Positions 19,284 to 28,531 of a stretch of 64,000 bases of DNA are shown here, in pieces. Within the stretch, counting starts at the first letter, position 1; the number at the start of each line of letters is the position of its first letter. The position numbers were made by a program, and so were the translations under genes. Origin of the DNA: Pseudomonas sp. dw_358 (GTDB taxonomy: Bacteria; Pseudomonadota; Gammaproteobacteria; Pseudomonadales; Pseudomonadaceae); the NCBI RefSeq assembly GCF_018449655.1, contig NZ_JAAVUX010000015.1, positions 1-64,000 on the forward strand. Direction: 5' to 3'. The notes beneath the pieces were generated by a model. It was not told where the DNA came from, made no database searches, and worked only from the letters and a program-made list of their open reading frames with translations.

Positions 19284-20951
19284 ATGCGCGTCGTCTGTTT
19301 TCGTTCGTTGGCGCTCAGCGCCGCTCTGCTTGCCAGTTCGTCGGCCTATGCCGTGGCGTTGGATGCAGGGGCGGTGGCGGCTCCCGATCAGTACTCTGCC
19401 GAGGTGGCGGCGCAGATTCTGAAAAAAGGCGGCAACGCCGTCGATGCTGCGGTAGCGACGGCCTTCACACTGGCGGTGACCTACCCCGAAGCTGGCAACA
19501 TCGGCGGCGGCGGCTTCATGACCTTGTACGTGCATGGCAAACCTTACTTCCTCGATTATCGTGAAGTGGCGCCCAAGGCGGCCACCCGCAACATGTACCT
19601 GGACGACAAGGGCGAGGTGATCAAGAACGCCAGCCTGGTCGGCGCCAAGGCCAGCGGTGTGCCTGGCACCGTGCTGGGCATGTGGGAAGTGCATCGGCGT
19701 TTCGGCAAGTTGCCTTGGGCCGAGCTGCTGGCCCCGGCCATCGCCTACGCGAAGAATGGTTTCACTGTGGCCGACCGTCAGGCGCAGTACCAGCAAGACG
19801 CAATGACCACCTACAACAACAGCACCAACTTCGCTGACTACTTCGGTGCCATGAAGGCCGGCGACACCTTGCGCCAGCCCGAGTTGGCCGAAACCCTGGG
19901 GCGCATCGCCGAGCAGGGCGCCAAGGATTTCTATCGCGGCAAGACCGCGCAGTTGCTGGTGGCGCAGATGCAGCACGACAAAGGCCTGATCACCCATCAG
20001 GACCTGCAGGATTACCGCGCCGAATGGCGTGAGCCGATCCGCATCACCTGGCGCGGCAACGTCATCTACACCGCGCCGTTGCCCAGCTCCGGTGGTATCG
20101 CCCTGGCCCAGTTGCTGGGCATCAAGGAGCTGCGTGCGGCGGACTTCAAGGGCGTACCGTTGAACTCCTCGCGCTACATCCATTTGCTCGCGGAAATCGA
20201 GAAGCGGGTTTTCGCTGACCGTGCCGATTACCTCGGCGACCCGGCCTTTACCCAGGTGCCGGTGCACCACCTGATCTCTGCCGAATACCTCAAAAAGCGT
20301 GCGGCCGAGATCAACCCGACGGCAATCTCGCCTACGGACAAGGTCAAGCCGGGCCTGGAGTCACGCCAGACCACGCACTTCTCCATCATCGACAAGGAAG
20401 GCAACGCGGTCAGCAACACCTACACGCTCAATTGGGAATACGGCAGTGGCGTGGTGGTGAAGGGCGCCGGATTTCTCATGAACGACGAGATGGACGACTT
20501 CAGCGCCAAGCCCGGCGTGGCCAACACCTTCGGTGTGGTGGGCGGCAACGCCAACGCCATCAGCCCGGGCAAGCGCATGCTCTCGTCCATGGCACCGACC
20601 ATCATTACCCGCAACGGCAACGTCAAGCTGGTCATCGGCACGCCGGGCGGTTCGCGGATCTTCACTTCGATCTTCCAGGTGATCAACGACATCTACGACT
20701 ATCACCTGCCGCTGGATCAGGCCGTGGCGGCCCAGCGTGTGCACCATCAGTTGCTGCCCAAGGACACGATTTTCTTCGACACCTTCGCACCGCTGGTCAG
20801 CCCCGTGGCCGATGAGCTCCAGGGCATGGGCTACACCTTGCAGAACCAAGGCTGGAGCATGGGCGATATCCAGGCCGTGCAGGTCACGGGCACCACGGTG
20901 CAGACCGCGTCTGACCCTCGCGGACGTGGCGTTGGCAAAATCGTCAAATGA
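19284..20951 (+). CDS. ggt: Gamma-glutamyltranspeptidase
   Basis: GGT is a periplasmic N-terminal-nucleophile hydrolase that cleaves glutathione and gamma-glutamyl compounds. The 555-residue precursor has a signal peptide ending near SSAYA|VAL. It cleaves itself before the catalytic threonine, here T363 in the motif QTTHFSIID, to give large and small subunits. The large-subunit motif NIGGGGFM and the small-subunit GSGVV and GSRIF segments are present. Its stop overlaps the start of the next gene, a lipoprotein, by four bases, so the two are probably expressed together. Confidence 0.95.
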   Translation: MRVVCFRSLALSAALLASSSAYAVALDAGAVAAPDQYSAEVAAQILKKGGNAVDAAVATAFTLAVTYPEAGNIGGGGFMTLYVHGKPYFLDYREVAPKAATRNMYLDDKGEVIKNASLVGAKASGVPGTVLGMWEVHRRFGKLPWAELLAPAIAYAKNGFTVADRQAQYQQDAMTTYNNSTNFADYFGAMKAGDTLRQPELAETLGRIAEQGAKDFYRGKTAQLLVAQMQHDKGLITHQDLQDYRAEWREPIRITWRGNVIYTAPLPSSGGIALAQLLGIKELRAADFKGVPLNSSRYIHLLAEIEKRVFADRADYLGDPAFTQVPVHHLISAEYLKKRAAEINPTAISPTDKVKPGLESRQTTHFSIIDKEGNAVSNTYTLNWEYGSGVVVKGAGFLMNDEMDDFSAKPGVANTFGVVGGNANAISPGKRMLSSMAPTIITRNGNVKLVIGTPGGSRIFTSIFQVINDIYDYHLPLDQAVAAQRVHHQLLPKDTIFFDTFAPLVSPVADELQGMGYTLQNQGWSMGDIQAVQVTGTTVQTASDPRGRGVGKIVK

Positions 20952-22396
20952 CCCCGCGCGCGACGCTGTGTCTGGGCCTGGGCGCGCTGGTGCTCGCCGG
21001 TTGTGCCAGCAAGCCGAGCACGCCGGGAACGCCGGAAACAGCGGCCGAGGCCACACCGCCCTCGGCCGCCGAACAGATGCTGGCCGACACCCTGGCCGGC
21101 TCGCCGATCCCTGCCAGCCTGATGCGCGACGGTCAGCGCCTGAGCTATGCGGTGGCGCAATCGAAAAAGGAAGGGGCTGAGCCCTATCAAGCGCAGATGG
21201 ATGCCAACTGCGATGGCAGCGGCGCGCGGTTGATCTACCTCGACGGCGCCCAGCGCGTCTACCTCGGCAGCAAGGACGGCAAGTACGCGCCCCCGACCGG
21301 CATCCCCGGCAAATACCTCGCTCAGCTCAAGGCCAACACGGCCTTCCAGCTGGCCTGCAGCCAACTGCCGGCGGCGGACTGGCGGGTGGCTCACGGCACG
21401 GCCAAGGATTCGATGATCCTGATCGACCGCAGCAGCCTGAAGACCGAAGGCGGCGTCACCCAGCTCTGGGGTGCCTACGACGAGCCGCAACTGGGCCATG
21501 ACAAACCCTACAACGCCCCCGTCGCGCAAAAGCGCGAGCACTATGCCGTCGATTGCGGCCAGCAGACCTACAGCCTGCTGGCCGCTTTCGACCTGGACGA
21601 CAAACAGACCGTGACCGATGGCAAGGTCTTCGAACACCCCAAATCGGCGCCCGTGGCCAAGGCCCATGTGGACTACCGCCTGCTGTTCGAACTGGTGTGC
21701 AAGAAGCCCGAGCGCCTGGCGCAGCTGCCTGCATTCACGGTGCGGGCCATGGCGCCCGCCGCGATGAAAATGCCCGGTGTGACCCCCGAGGCGCTGACGG
21801 CGATCAAGCGCCTCGGTCTGCGCGCGCCACCCAAATCTCTCAAACATGTGCTTGAAACCGGTACCTCCAGCCTCAAAGGCAAGGCCGGGACGTTGCATGA
21901 GGATCAGTACTTCGACACGGACCGGGCCACCGGCCAGATGGTGGTGCGTGCCCGCGGGGAGGGGTATGAGGGCAGCTCAGTGACCTTCCGAGGTTTGTTC
22001 TCGCTGGCGGGCCAGAACCGTTTTCAAAGCGAAGGCCAAGAGATGGTCAGCAACCAGCAACTGCTGGGGCTGACCTTCAGCGGCAACTGGCAGACCCTGC
22101 CGGTGGGAGAAAAGCTGAGCTACATGAGCGTGGGCGTGACAGTGAACAGCGCCGCTGGCGCCTATGACCGCGACCCCACCACGGTGCACTGCGACGTCAC
22201 CGCCGACGGCCCGGCCAGCACGCTCAACCCGGCCTTCACCGGCAACGCCCGGACCTTGCGCTGCAGCACCGACGGTGATGAGTACAAACGGGTGGAGACG
22301 GTGTACTACCTGATGGATTACGGCTGGTTCTTCAAGGCCGGGGTGGACCCTAACGCGTTCTACTTTGAAACGCGCAAGGTCGAGTCGGCAGAGTAA
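20948..22396 (+). CDS. Lipoprotein of unknown function, coupled to ggt
   Basis: The 482-residue product has a lipoprotein signal peptide with the lipobox LAGC at about residues 16-19, followed by a proline/threonine/alanine-rich linker. Residues of roughly 60-260 look like two related modules, each with a cysteine pair (NCDG...LACS, then DCGQ...LVCK) and an SxLKTEGGVTQLWGAYDEPQ-like strand; this resembles surface-adhesin protein E-type domains. The C-terminal 200 residues are unlike anything I recognise. The ATG lies within the last four bases of ggt, pointing to translational coupling. No function is proposed beyond an envelope role. Confidence 0.75.
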   Translation: MTPRATLCLGLGALVLAGCASKPSTPGTPETAAEATPPSAAEQMLADTLAGSPIPASLMRDGQRLSYAVAQSKKEGAEPYQAQMDANCDGSGARLIYLDGAQRVYLGSKDGKYAPPTGIPGKYLAQLKANTAFQLACSQLPAADWRVAHGTAKDSMILIDRSSLKTEGGVTQLWGAYDEPQLGHDKPYNAPVAQKREHYAVDCGQQTYSLLAAFDLDDKQTVTDGKVFEHPKSAPVAKAHVDYRLLFELVCKKPERLAQLPAFTVRAMAPAAMKMPGVTPEALTAIKRLGLRAPPKSLKHVLETGTSSLKGKAGTLHEDQYFDTDRATGQMVVRARGEGYEGSSVTFRGLFSLAGQNRFQSEGQEMVSNQQLLGLTFSGNWQTLPVGEKLSYMSVGVTVNSAAGAYDRDPTTVHCDVTADGPASTLNPAFTGNARTLRCSTDGDEYKRVETVYYLMDYGWFFKAGVDPNAFYFETRKVESAE

Positions 22397-22426
22397 GCAC
22401 GCTTCAGGGCATTCCTGTAGACACCC

Positions 22427-24343
22427 TCACACCTTGAAATGACTTACCAAGGTCTGCAACTGCCCACCCAGCCGCGCCAGCTCGGCGCTTGATGCGGCGG
22501 TCTGTTCGCTGGCCGAGGCGGTCTGCTCCGACACATCGCGGACGTTGACGATGCTGCGGCTGATCTCTTCGGCCACCGCGCTCTGCTCTTCGGCCGCGGT
22601 GGCGATCTGCTGGTTCATCGCCTGGATATTCGACACCGTGCGGGTGATGGTTTCCAGCGAAGACCCGGCACGCCGCGTCAACTCGACACTGCTGTCGGTC
22701 AGGTTGCGGCTGTTGAGCATCACCGCCGCCACTTGCTGGGTGCCGCTTTGCAGGCCGGCCACCAGGCCTTCGATTTCCTCGGTGGACTTCTGCGTACGCT
22801 GGGCCAGCCCGCGCACTTCATCGGCAACCACAGCAAAACCCCGTCCTGCTTCACCGGCGCGCGCGGCCTCGATGGCGGCGTTGAGGGCCAGCAGGTTGGT
22901 CTGCTCGGCCACCGCCTTGATCACGTCCATCACGCTGCCGATCTTGTTGCTCTCGTTCTGCAAATTGGTCATGGCTTCGGTGGAGCGGCGCACTTCTTCG
23001 GCCAGACGCTCGATCTGGGCAATGGCCTCGGCCACCACCTTGTCACCGGCGCGGGCTTCACGGTCGGCATCGGTGGCGGCTTCGGACGCCTGCTCGGCAC
23101 TGCGCGCGACTTCCTGCACGGTGGCGGTCATCTCGTGCATGGCCGTGGCCACCTGGTCGGTTTCGATTTTCTGGCTGTTGACCCCGGCGCTGGTCTGCTC
23201 GGTGATCGAGGACAGTTCTTCAGCGGCGCTGGCGATCTGCGACACGCCGTCGCGAATCCCGCCGATCAGCTGGCGAAGGGTTGCGGACATGCGCTGAATA
23301 CCTTGTTGCAGCACGCCCAGTTCGTCGCGGCGGGTGACTACCAGCGTCTCGCTCAGGTCACCACCGGCGATGCGCTCCACGGCGGCCATCGTCTGTTGCA
23401 GGGGGCGGGTGATCTGCCGCGTGATGATCCAGGCCGATAACATGCCGAGCAACAATGCCAGCAGCGCGGCGCCCACTTGCAGAGTGCGGGCCTGGGCGCT
23501 TTCTTCGTCGCGGCGGTCGACCTGGATCTGGAACAGCTCGTCGCTCAGGCGCACGATGTCGTTGCCTTGCTCGGTCATGTCCTTGCGCGCGGCGTTGATC
23601 TCGCCGATGTCGGCCTTGAACGCGCGCAAGGCATCACGGTAGGCGCCCAGCGCCGTCTGCAACTTTGCAAAGGTGGCTTGTTGGTCGGGCAGCGCAGCCT
23701 GCAAGGCGGGCAGGGCAGCTATAGCCGTGTCCATTTGGGCGAAAGCGGTCTGTTCGGTTTTTTCGGTGACGTTCCCGGCGTACCCGCGCACTTCATAGCG
23801 TACCGCCATGACCTGTTCGCGGGCCTGGGTGACGGCCCCGATGTGAGCGACCTGGGTTTCCCCGGCCGGCTCCGCCAGCACGGTCTTGTTCATCTCTTCC
23901 ACCAGGGCGTAAGCGTTGGTGGCGGCATCGGCCATGTTCACCCGCGCGGTGGCGCTGGCCACATAGCCTTGGCGCATGCGGGTCAGGGACTGGCCGTAGT
24001 CGGCAATACGCTTGTTCTGCTCTTGCAGACGCTGCAAGTTATCCGGGCTCTTGAACGTGTCCAGCAACTGACGTTGTTGCGCGCTGAAGGCATCCAGCTG
24101 GACTTGTACTGCCTGGGCGGCGGTCTCGTCACCATTGGTGAGCATGTATTGCAAACGCACCACGCGCAGTTTCGTCAGCCCGCTGTTGAGCTGGGAGATA
24201 TCCCCCATCCAGTTGCTGCGGGCGATCAACCCACCCAGGCTGGTCCAGCCGATCAGCGCCAGCAGAGCGGTCAACACCAGCACAAGGCCAAAGCCCAGGC
24301 AGAGCTTCAAGGTTACGCTGATGTTGCCAAACCAAGTGTTCAT
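22427..24343 (-). CDS. HBM-domain methyl-accepting chemotaxis protein (McpS-like)
   Basis: This 638-residue chemoreceptor has an N-terminal transmembrane helix ([20 protein letters not shown]), a periplasmic all-helical sensor of about 250 residues, a second membrane helix near [16 protein letters not shown], then HAMP and the cytoplasmic signalling hairpin. The hairpin tip ([19 protein letters not shown]) is conserved. The sensor size and the start [14 protein letters not shown] match the helical bimodular group that includes P. putida McpS, a receptor for TCA-cycle acids; that match is from memory, so ligand specificity is inference. The ATG at 24343 has TTGGAGAA upstream. Confidence 0.93.
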   Translation of the reverse strand: MNTWFGNISVTLKLCLGFGLVLVLTALLALIGWTSLGGLIARSNWMGDISQLNSGLTKLRVVRLQYMLTNGDETAAQAVQVQLDAFSAQQRQLLDTFKSPDNLQRLQEQNKRIADYGQSLTRMRQGYVASATARVNMADAATNAYALVEEMNKTVLAEPAGETQVAHIGAVTQAREQVMAVRYEVRGYAGNVTEKTEQTAFAQMDTAIAALPALQAALPDQQATFAKLQTALGAYRDALRAFKADIGEINAARKDMTEQGNDIVRLSDELFQIQVDRRDEESAQARTLQVGAALLALLLGMLSAWIITRQITRPLQQTMAAVERIAGGDLSETLVVTRRDELGVLQQGIQRMSATLRQLIGGIRDGVSQIASAAEELSSITEQTSAGVNSQKIETDQVATAMHEMTATVQEVARSAEQASEAATDADREARAGDKVVAEAIAQIERLAEEVRRSTEAMTNLQNESNKIGSVMDVIKAVAEQTNLLALNAAIEAARAGEAGRGFAVVADEVRGLAQRTQKSTEEIEGLVAGLQSGTQQVAAVMLNSRNLTDSSVELTRRAGSSLETITRTVSNIQAMNQQIATAAEEQSAVAEEISRSIVNVRDVSEQTASASEQTAASSAELARLGGQLQTLVSHFKV

Positions 24344-24499
24344 GCATTTCTCCAAAAAGCTGCCAAATACGAAACACGCCGCATGAATTGTCGGTTTTAA
24401 GGCTGCGAGGCTGTGCTCTAGACCGAGTTATCGGCGGCGTTTGGCAGAGCTGAACATTTTGTTTGCCGGTTCGATGTAATCAATAGCATGGCGAAAGAG

Positions 24500-24515
24500 T
24501 GGCAACGTTCTTGCT
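24500..24515 (+). promoter_or_regulatory. Sigma-54-type promoter
   Basis: TGGCAACGTTCTTGCT has GG and GC separated by exactly ten bases, with the -24 core TGGCA and -12 core TTGCT intact. Transcription would start near 24526, giving a leader of about 65 bases before the receiver-CheC gene. It also supports the ATG at 24590 over an in-frame ATG at 24488, which would lie upstream of this promoter. Confidence 0.55.
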
Positions 24516-24589
24516 TTTGTCGGTATCGTGGGCAATACAAAGCCCCAATGCAGTGCACACTCACGTTCAACGACCGAGAATATTTGCTG

Positions 24590-25591
24590 ATGGCTGCCGT
24601 TCCCCTGTTGATCTGTGATGACTCCAGCATGGCGCGCAAGCAATTGTTGCGTGCACTGCCCCAGGACTGGGCAGTGTCGGTGACCCAGGCCACCAACGGT
24701 CAGGAGGGGCTGGAAGCCATTCGTCGGGCCCAAGGCCAGGTTGTGCTGCTGGACCTGACCATGCCGGTCATGGACGGCTACCAGTTGCTCGAAGCGGTGC
24801 GCGACGAGGGCCATGCCTCGCGGATCATCGTGGTGTCCGGGGATGTGCAGGATGAAGCCGTGCGCCGTGTCATGGCGTTGGGCGCGCTGGCTTTCCTGAA
24901 AAAGCCCGTGGCTCCCGATGACCTGTACGCCACGCTCAAACGCTTGGGGCTGATAGGCGCTCCCGGCCGCACTGCCTTCCCGGCGCGGCCCAGTGCCAAC
25001 GCCGAGGTGAGCTTCAACGAAGCCCTGCGCGAAGTGGTCAACGTGGCCATGGGCCGCGCGGCCGCGCTGATGGCACGGGTGCTGAATGTGTTCGTCGAAC
25101 TGCCGGTGCCCAACGTCAACATCCTCTACGTCGGCGAGCTGCAAATGGCCCTCGCCGACGCTCACGCCAACCCGCAGCTCACCGCCATTTGCCAAGGCTT
25201 CATCGGCAGTGGTATCGCCGGCGAGGCGCTGGTGATCTACCACGACTGCGACGTCGCTGACCTCGGCCGCCTGATGCTGCGCGCCCAGGCCAACGAATAC
25301 ACCGACACGGAAATGCTGCTGGACCTGTCGTCGCTGCTGGTGGGCGCCTGCTTGAGCGGCATCGCCGAGCAGGTCGACGTGCAGTTTGCGCAGAACCACC
25401 CGCAGCAATTGGGCGTGCACATGCCGATCGATGATCTGATTCGTAGCAACCAGCCCCGCTGGAAGCCCACCCTCGCGGTGGAAATCAGCTACGCGCTGGA
25501 AGGTCATGGCATCCACTTCGATTTGCTGCTGCTGTTTACCGAAGACTCGGTGCAACGGCTGCGCAACAAACTCGCCTACTTGATGAATTGA
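24590..25591 (+). CDS. Response regulator with receiver and CheC-like phosphatase domain
   Basis: The 333-residue protein joins an N-terminal receiver to a CheC/CheX-type module. The receiver has the acidic pair D10-D11, the phosphoacceptor D55 in LLDLTMP and the lysine of FLKKPVAP. The second half carries the phosphatase signature ExxN (E148, N151, in EVVNVAMG), so the protein may dephosphorylate a response regulator; the second helix expected in two-site CheC proteins is degenerate (DLSSLL). It is followed at once by a PAS-GGDEF gene, linking phosphorelay input to cyclic-di-GMP. A sigma-54-like promoter lies upstream. The ATG at 24590 is chosen although its ribosome site is weak. Confidence 0.85.
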   Translation: MAAVPLLICDDSSMARKQLLRALPQDWAVSVTQATNGQEGLEAIRRAQGQVVLLDLTMPVMDGYQLLEAVRDEGHASRIIVVSGDVQDEAVRRVMALGALAFLKKPVAPDDLYATLKRLGLIGAPGRTAFPARPSANAEVSFNEALREVVNVAMGRAAALMARVLNVFVELPVPNVNILYVGELQMALADAHANPQLTAICQGFIGSGIAGEALVIYHDCDVADLGRLMLRAQANEYTDTEMLLDLSSLLVGACLSGIAEQVDVQFAQNHPQQLGVHMPIDDLIRSNQPRWKPTLAVEISYALEGHGIHFDLLLLFTEDSVQRLRNKLAYLMN

Positions 25592-25593
25592 CT

Positions 25594-26547
25594 ATGTCCG
25601 CGCAAATCGAAATCAACGAGCTTCACTGGTTGCTGGCGATCACCCAGAGCATTGACGTTGGGGTGGTGGTGCTGGACCGCAACTATCAGGTGCAGGTGTG
25701 GAACTCCTTCATGGAAAACCGTTCCGGGGTGCCGTCACGGGATGCCTTGAATCATTCATTTTTCGCGCTGTTTCCGGAAGTCAGCGACAGCTGGTTCCGC
25801 AAGAAAGTGGAGAGCGTGGCGACCCTCGGCACCCCGGCGTTCACCGTCTGGGAGCAGCGGCCGTATCTGGTCAAGTTCAAGAACTATCAGCCGATCACGG
25901 CGCAAGAAGAGTTCATGTATCAGAACACCACTTTCTTGCCGCTGCGTTCGGTCACCAGCGAGATCAACCATATTTGCGTGGTGATCTATGACGTCACTGA
26001 CGTGGCAGTCAATCGCCGGCAACTGCAGAGCAGCAATCTGCAACTGCAAGAGCTGTCCAGTACCGACCGGTTGACCGGGCTGTACAACCGTGGCCACTGG
26101 GAAGAATCGCTGAAACTGGAGTTCGCCCGGCACAGCCGGTATGGCCACGCCGCGGCGTTGATCATGTTCGACATCGATCACTTCAAGCGGGTCAACGACA
26201 CCTACGGGCACCCGGTGGGCGACGTGGTGATCCAGCGGGTGGCCAGTGTGGCCAAGGCTCTGGTGCGCGATGCCGATATCGTCGGGCGCTACGGCGGCGA
26301 GGAGTTTGCCATCCTCTTGCCCGGCACCGACAAGGCCGGCGGGCGTATTCTTGCCGAACGCATACGCGCCGCCATCGAAGCTGAAGAAGTGTTCCACGGA
26401 GGCGCGCGCATACCGTTCACCATCAGCCTCGGCGTGGCCGACCTCAATAGCCCGGCCAAGGATTACAAGGAACTGATCGAATGGGCCGACCAGGCGCTGT
26501 ACGCGTCGAAGAAGGGCGGCCGCAACCAGGTCTCGGTGCATGGCTGA
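25594..26547 (+). CDS. Diguanylate cyclase with PAS domain
   Basis: The 317-residue protein has an N-terminal PAS-like sensor (residues about 10-130) and a C-terminal GGDEF domain that makes cyclic-di-GMP from GTP. The active site is GGEEF at residues 234-238. The inhibitory site RDAD lies five residues before it (225-228), so both catalysis and product feedback look intact. No transmembrane segment is visible, so it should be cytoplasmic. It starts two bases after the stop of the receiver-CheC gene and is probably its operon partner. Confidence 0.92.
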   Translation: MSAQIEINELHWLLAITQSIDVGVVVLDRNYQVQVWNSFMENRSGVPSRDALNHSFFALFPEVSDSWFRKKVESVATLGTPAFTVWEQRPYLVKFKNYQPITAQEEFMYQNTTFLPLRSVTSEINHICVVIYDVTDVAVNRRQLQSSNLQLQELSSTDRLTGLYNRGHWEESLKLEFARHSRYGHAAALIMFDIDHFKRVNDTYGHPVGDVVIQRVASVAKALVRDADIVGRYGGEEFAILLPGTDKAGGRILAERIRAAIEAEEVFHGGARIPFTISLGVADLNSPAKDYKELIEWADQALYASKKGGRNQVSVHG

Positions 26548-27043
26548 AGCGCGCCTCCATGTGGTGATGCTGGGGGGCAGGCACCCACGGGCCAGTATCG
26601 AAGTGCACGACGTGGTGTTCGTCGTTGCGCCGGATTTGCAATCCGCTTACCCACAGTTGCGCGAGGCCTGGTTTGGCAGCGCCAAGGGTGTGCACATCGA
26701 TGCCTGGATGCGGGTTGACGGTGTGGACGCATGGAAGGTGCAGATGAGCGACCTGGCGCCCGGTGCGCACGAGCCACGGCTGTACTTCATCAACCTGGGC
26801 GGTTACGAGCCCGGGGTGTTTGGCGAGGCCCATCATTATTTGCTGGTGGTGGCGACGGACAAAGCCGCTGCCCGTACACAGGCGCGCTCGCGAATGATCA
26901 AAGGCTGGCAGCAAGGGCACGTGGATGCCCTGCTGGAAGTGGACGACTGCATTCCTATCGATCAGGTGGGGGGGCGCTATGTGCAGTTGCTCAAGGGGCC
27001 GCACCAAGGCATTGAGGTGGGTTGCGACTACATCGTGCTGTAA
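26540..27043 (+). CDS. DUF1543 family protein
   Basis: The 167-residue protein contains two copies of a short repeat that I recognise as DUF1543. Copy one runs from LHVVMLGGRHPRA to about HIDAW, copy two from LYFINLGGYEPG to about HVDAL. The family has no established biochemical role. Its start overlaps the end of the GGDEF gene by eight bases, so it belongs to the same transcript as the receiver-CheC and cyclase genes. No signal peptide is seen. Confidence 0.8.
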   Translation: MAEARLHVVMLGGRHPRASIEVHDVVFVVAPDLQSAYPQLREAWFGSAKGVHIDAWMRVDGVDAWKVQMSDLAPGAHEPRLYFINLGGYEPGVFGEAHHYLLVVATDKAAARTQARSRMIKGWQQGHVDALLEVDDCIPIDQVGGRYVQLLKGPHQGIEVGCDYIVL

Positions 27044-27053
27044 CGGACTGCCG

Positions 27054-27112
27054 TGTGGGAGCAGGGATTGCCCGCGATAGCATCGCTACGCAGCCCAAGG
27101 GCTGCTCCCACA
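27054..27112. repeat. REP-like palindrome between convergent genes
   Basis: An 11-base arm at 27054-27064 (TGTGGGAGCAG) is the exact reverse complement of 27102-27112. In between is the typical GGGATTGCCCGCGATAG core seen in extragenic repeats of the P. fluorescens group. It lies between two convergent genes and could also serve as a two-way transcription stop. Confidence 0.75.
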
Positions 27113-27123
27113 GGAGGAGTTGT

Positions 27124-28440
27124 CTACTTGGAAATAGCCCCGGCAAACTTGCTGATCGCCGACACCACGGTTTGCGCTCGCTGTTGCATGTCCTGAATCA
27201 CGGTGTCGGCATCCCCGGCCAGCTCCAGCGCCTGAATTGCCTGCTCCTTGTTCGAGCCGATGATCCCCACCGCCGTCGAGGCCAATTCCTGGTTTTGACG
27301 CACAACACTGACAATTTCCTGCGTCGCCAGGGTCGTTCGCGAGGCCAGTTGCCGGACCTCGTCTGCCACCACCGCAAACCCGCGTCCTTGCTCACCGGCC
27401 CTTGCCGCTTCGATGGCCGCGTTGAGGGCCAGCAGGTTGGTCTGCTCGGCAATGCCGCTGATGGTCTTGACGATGGTGCCGATGGTCTGGCTCTGCCGGT
27501 CCAGCGCTTCGATGCCCTGGGTGGCTTCTTCCATGGACTCGCCCAGGCGTTGCAGCACGCTCAAGGTCTGCTGGATCACGTCACGGCCGGTCTGGGCACT
27601 GCTGTCGGTCTGCACCGAGGTGGCGTAGGCAATGCTGGCGGCTTCGGACACCGAACGCTCCTGGTCCACCTGATCGGTGATCACGGTGGCGAACTTGACC
27701 ACCTTGGACAGCTTGCCGTTGGCGTCGATGATCGGGTTGTAGGTCGCCTCCAGCCATACATCCCGGCCGCCACTGTTGACCCGCTGAAAACGACCCGCCA
27801 CATACTCGCCCTTGCGCAGACGCTCCCAGAAACGCGCATAGGCATCGGTGCTGGTCTCGGCCGGGGTGCAAAAGATCCGGTGGTGCTGGCCCTTGATCTG
27901 GTTGAGTGAATAGCCCATCGCACCGAGGAAGATATCGTTGGCAGTGATGACCTTGCCATCCAGCGAAAACTCGATCACGGCGGTGGAGCGCAGCAGGCCC
28001 TTGACCAGGTTCTCGTTCTCGCGGGAAGCCTCGATGGTGCGGGTCAGGTTGCTGGAATAGAGACGGGTTTCCTCAATCTTGCCTTGCTCATCCTTGAGCG
28101 GCACGACCATGGTGCGCAGCCACACATGGGTGCCGTCGCGGTGGGACAGGCGCAGCGCGCCGCTGAACGTCTTGCTCTCCTGGATGGCCGTCAGCGAACG
28201 GATCTGGTGAGGGTCGCGCGCCACGTCGGCGGGTACCAGGTCACTGATCCTGCGGCCGACCACCTCGCTGGCCTTGAAACCCAGCTCGGTCTCGAACAGC
28301 GAGTTGACCCACTCGATCGAGCCATTGGCTGCAATGGTCATGGCGATCATCTCGCTTTCCATCGAGGTCTTGACTTGCTCCAGCTGCGCCAGGCGGCGTT
28401 CAAGCTCTTTGTGTGCTTTTATGAGTTTGGCGTTGAACAT
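27124..28440 (-). CDS. Soluble PAS-PAS chemoreceptor-like protein (BdlA/Aer type)
   Basis: The 438-residue protein has no membrane helix. A short coiled N-terminus ([14 protein letters not shown]) is followed by two PAS domains at about residues 25-135 and 145-260, then a methyl-accepting signalling hairpin with the conserved tip [19 protein letters not shown]. This order matches BdlA, the biofilm dispersion protein of P. aeruginosa, and related cytoplasmic energy sensors. The ATG at 28440 is preferred because the longer frame overlaps the kinase gene upstream. It lies 91 bases downstream of a GAF histidine kinase on the same strand, and the two may work in one sensing circuit. Confidence 0.88.
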   Translation of the reverse strand: MFNAKLIKAHKELERRLAQLEQVKTSMESEMIAMTIAANGSIEWVNSLFETELGFKASEVVGRRISDLVPADVARDPHQIRSLTAIQESKTFSGALRLSHRDGTHVWLRTMVVPLKDEQGKIEETRLYSSNLTRTIEASRENENLVKGLLRSTAVIEFSLDGKVITANDIFLGAMGYSLNQIKGQHHRIFCTPAETSTDAYARFWERLRKGEYVAGRFQRVNSGGRDVWLEATYNPIIDANGKLSKVVKFATVITDQVDQERSVSEAASIAYATSVQTDSSAQTGRDVIQQTLSVLQRLGESMEEATQGIEALDRQSQTIGTIVKTISGIAEQTNLLALNAAIEAARAGEQGRGFAVVADEVRQLASRTTLATQEIVSVVRQNQELASTAVGIIGSNKEQAIQALELAGDADTVIQDMQQRAQTVVSAISKFAGAISK

Positions 28441-28531
28441 GGCGTAGCATCCGAAGGAAGTGAGGTCGCATGTACGCTCTACATCGGCGCTTCGGAGGGG
28501 TTCTTTAAGGACTTTTAAGGGTAATTGGCGA

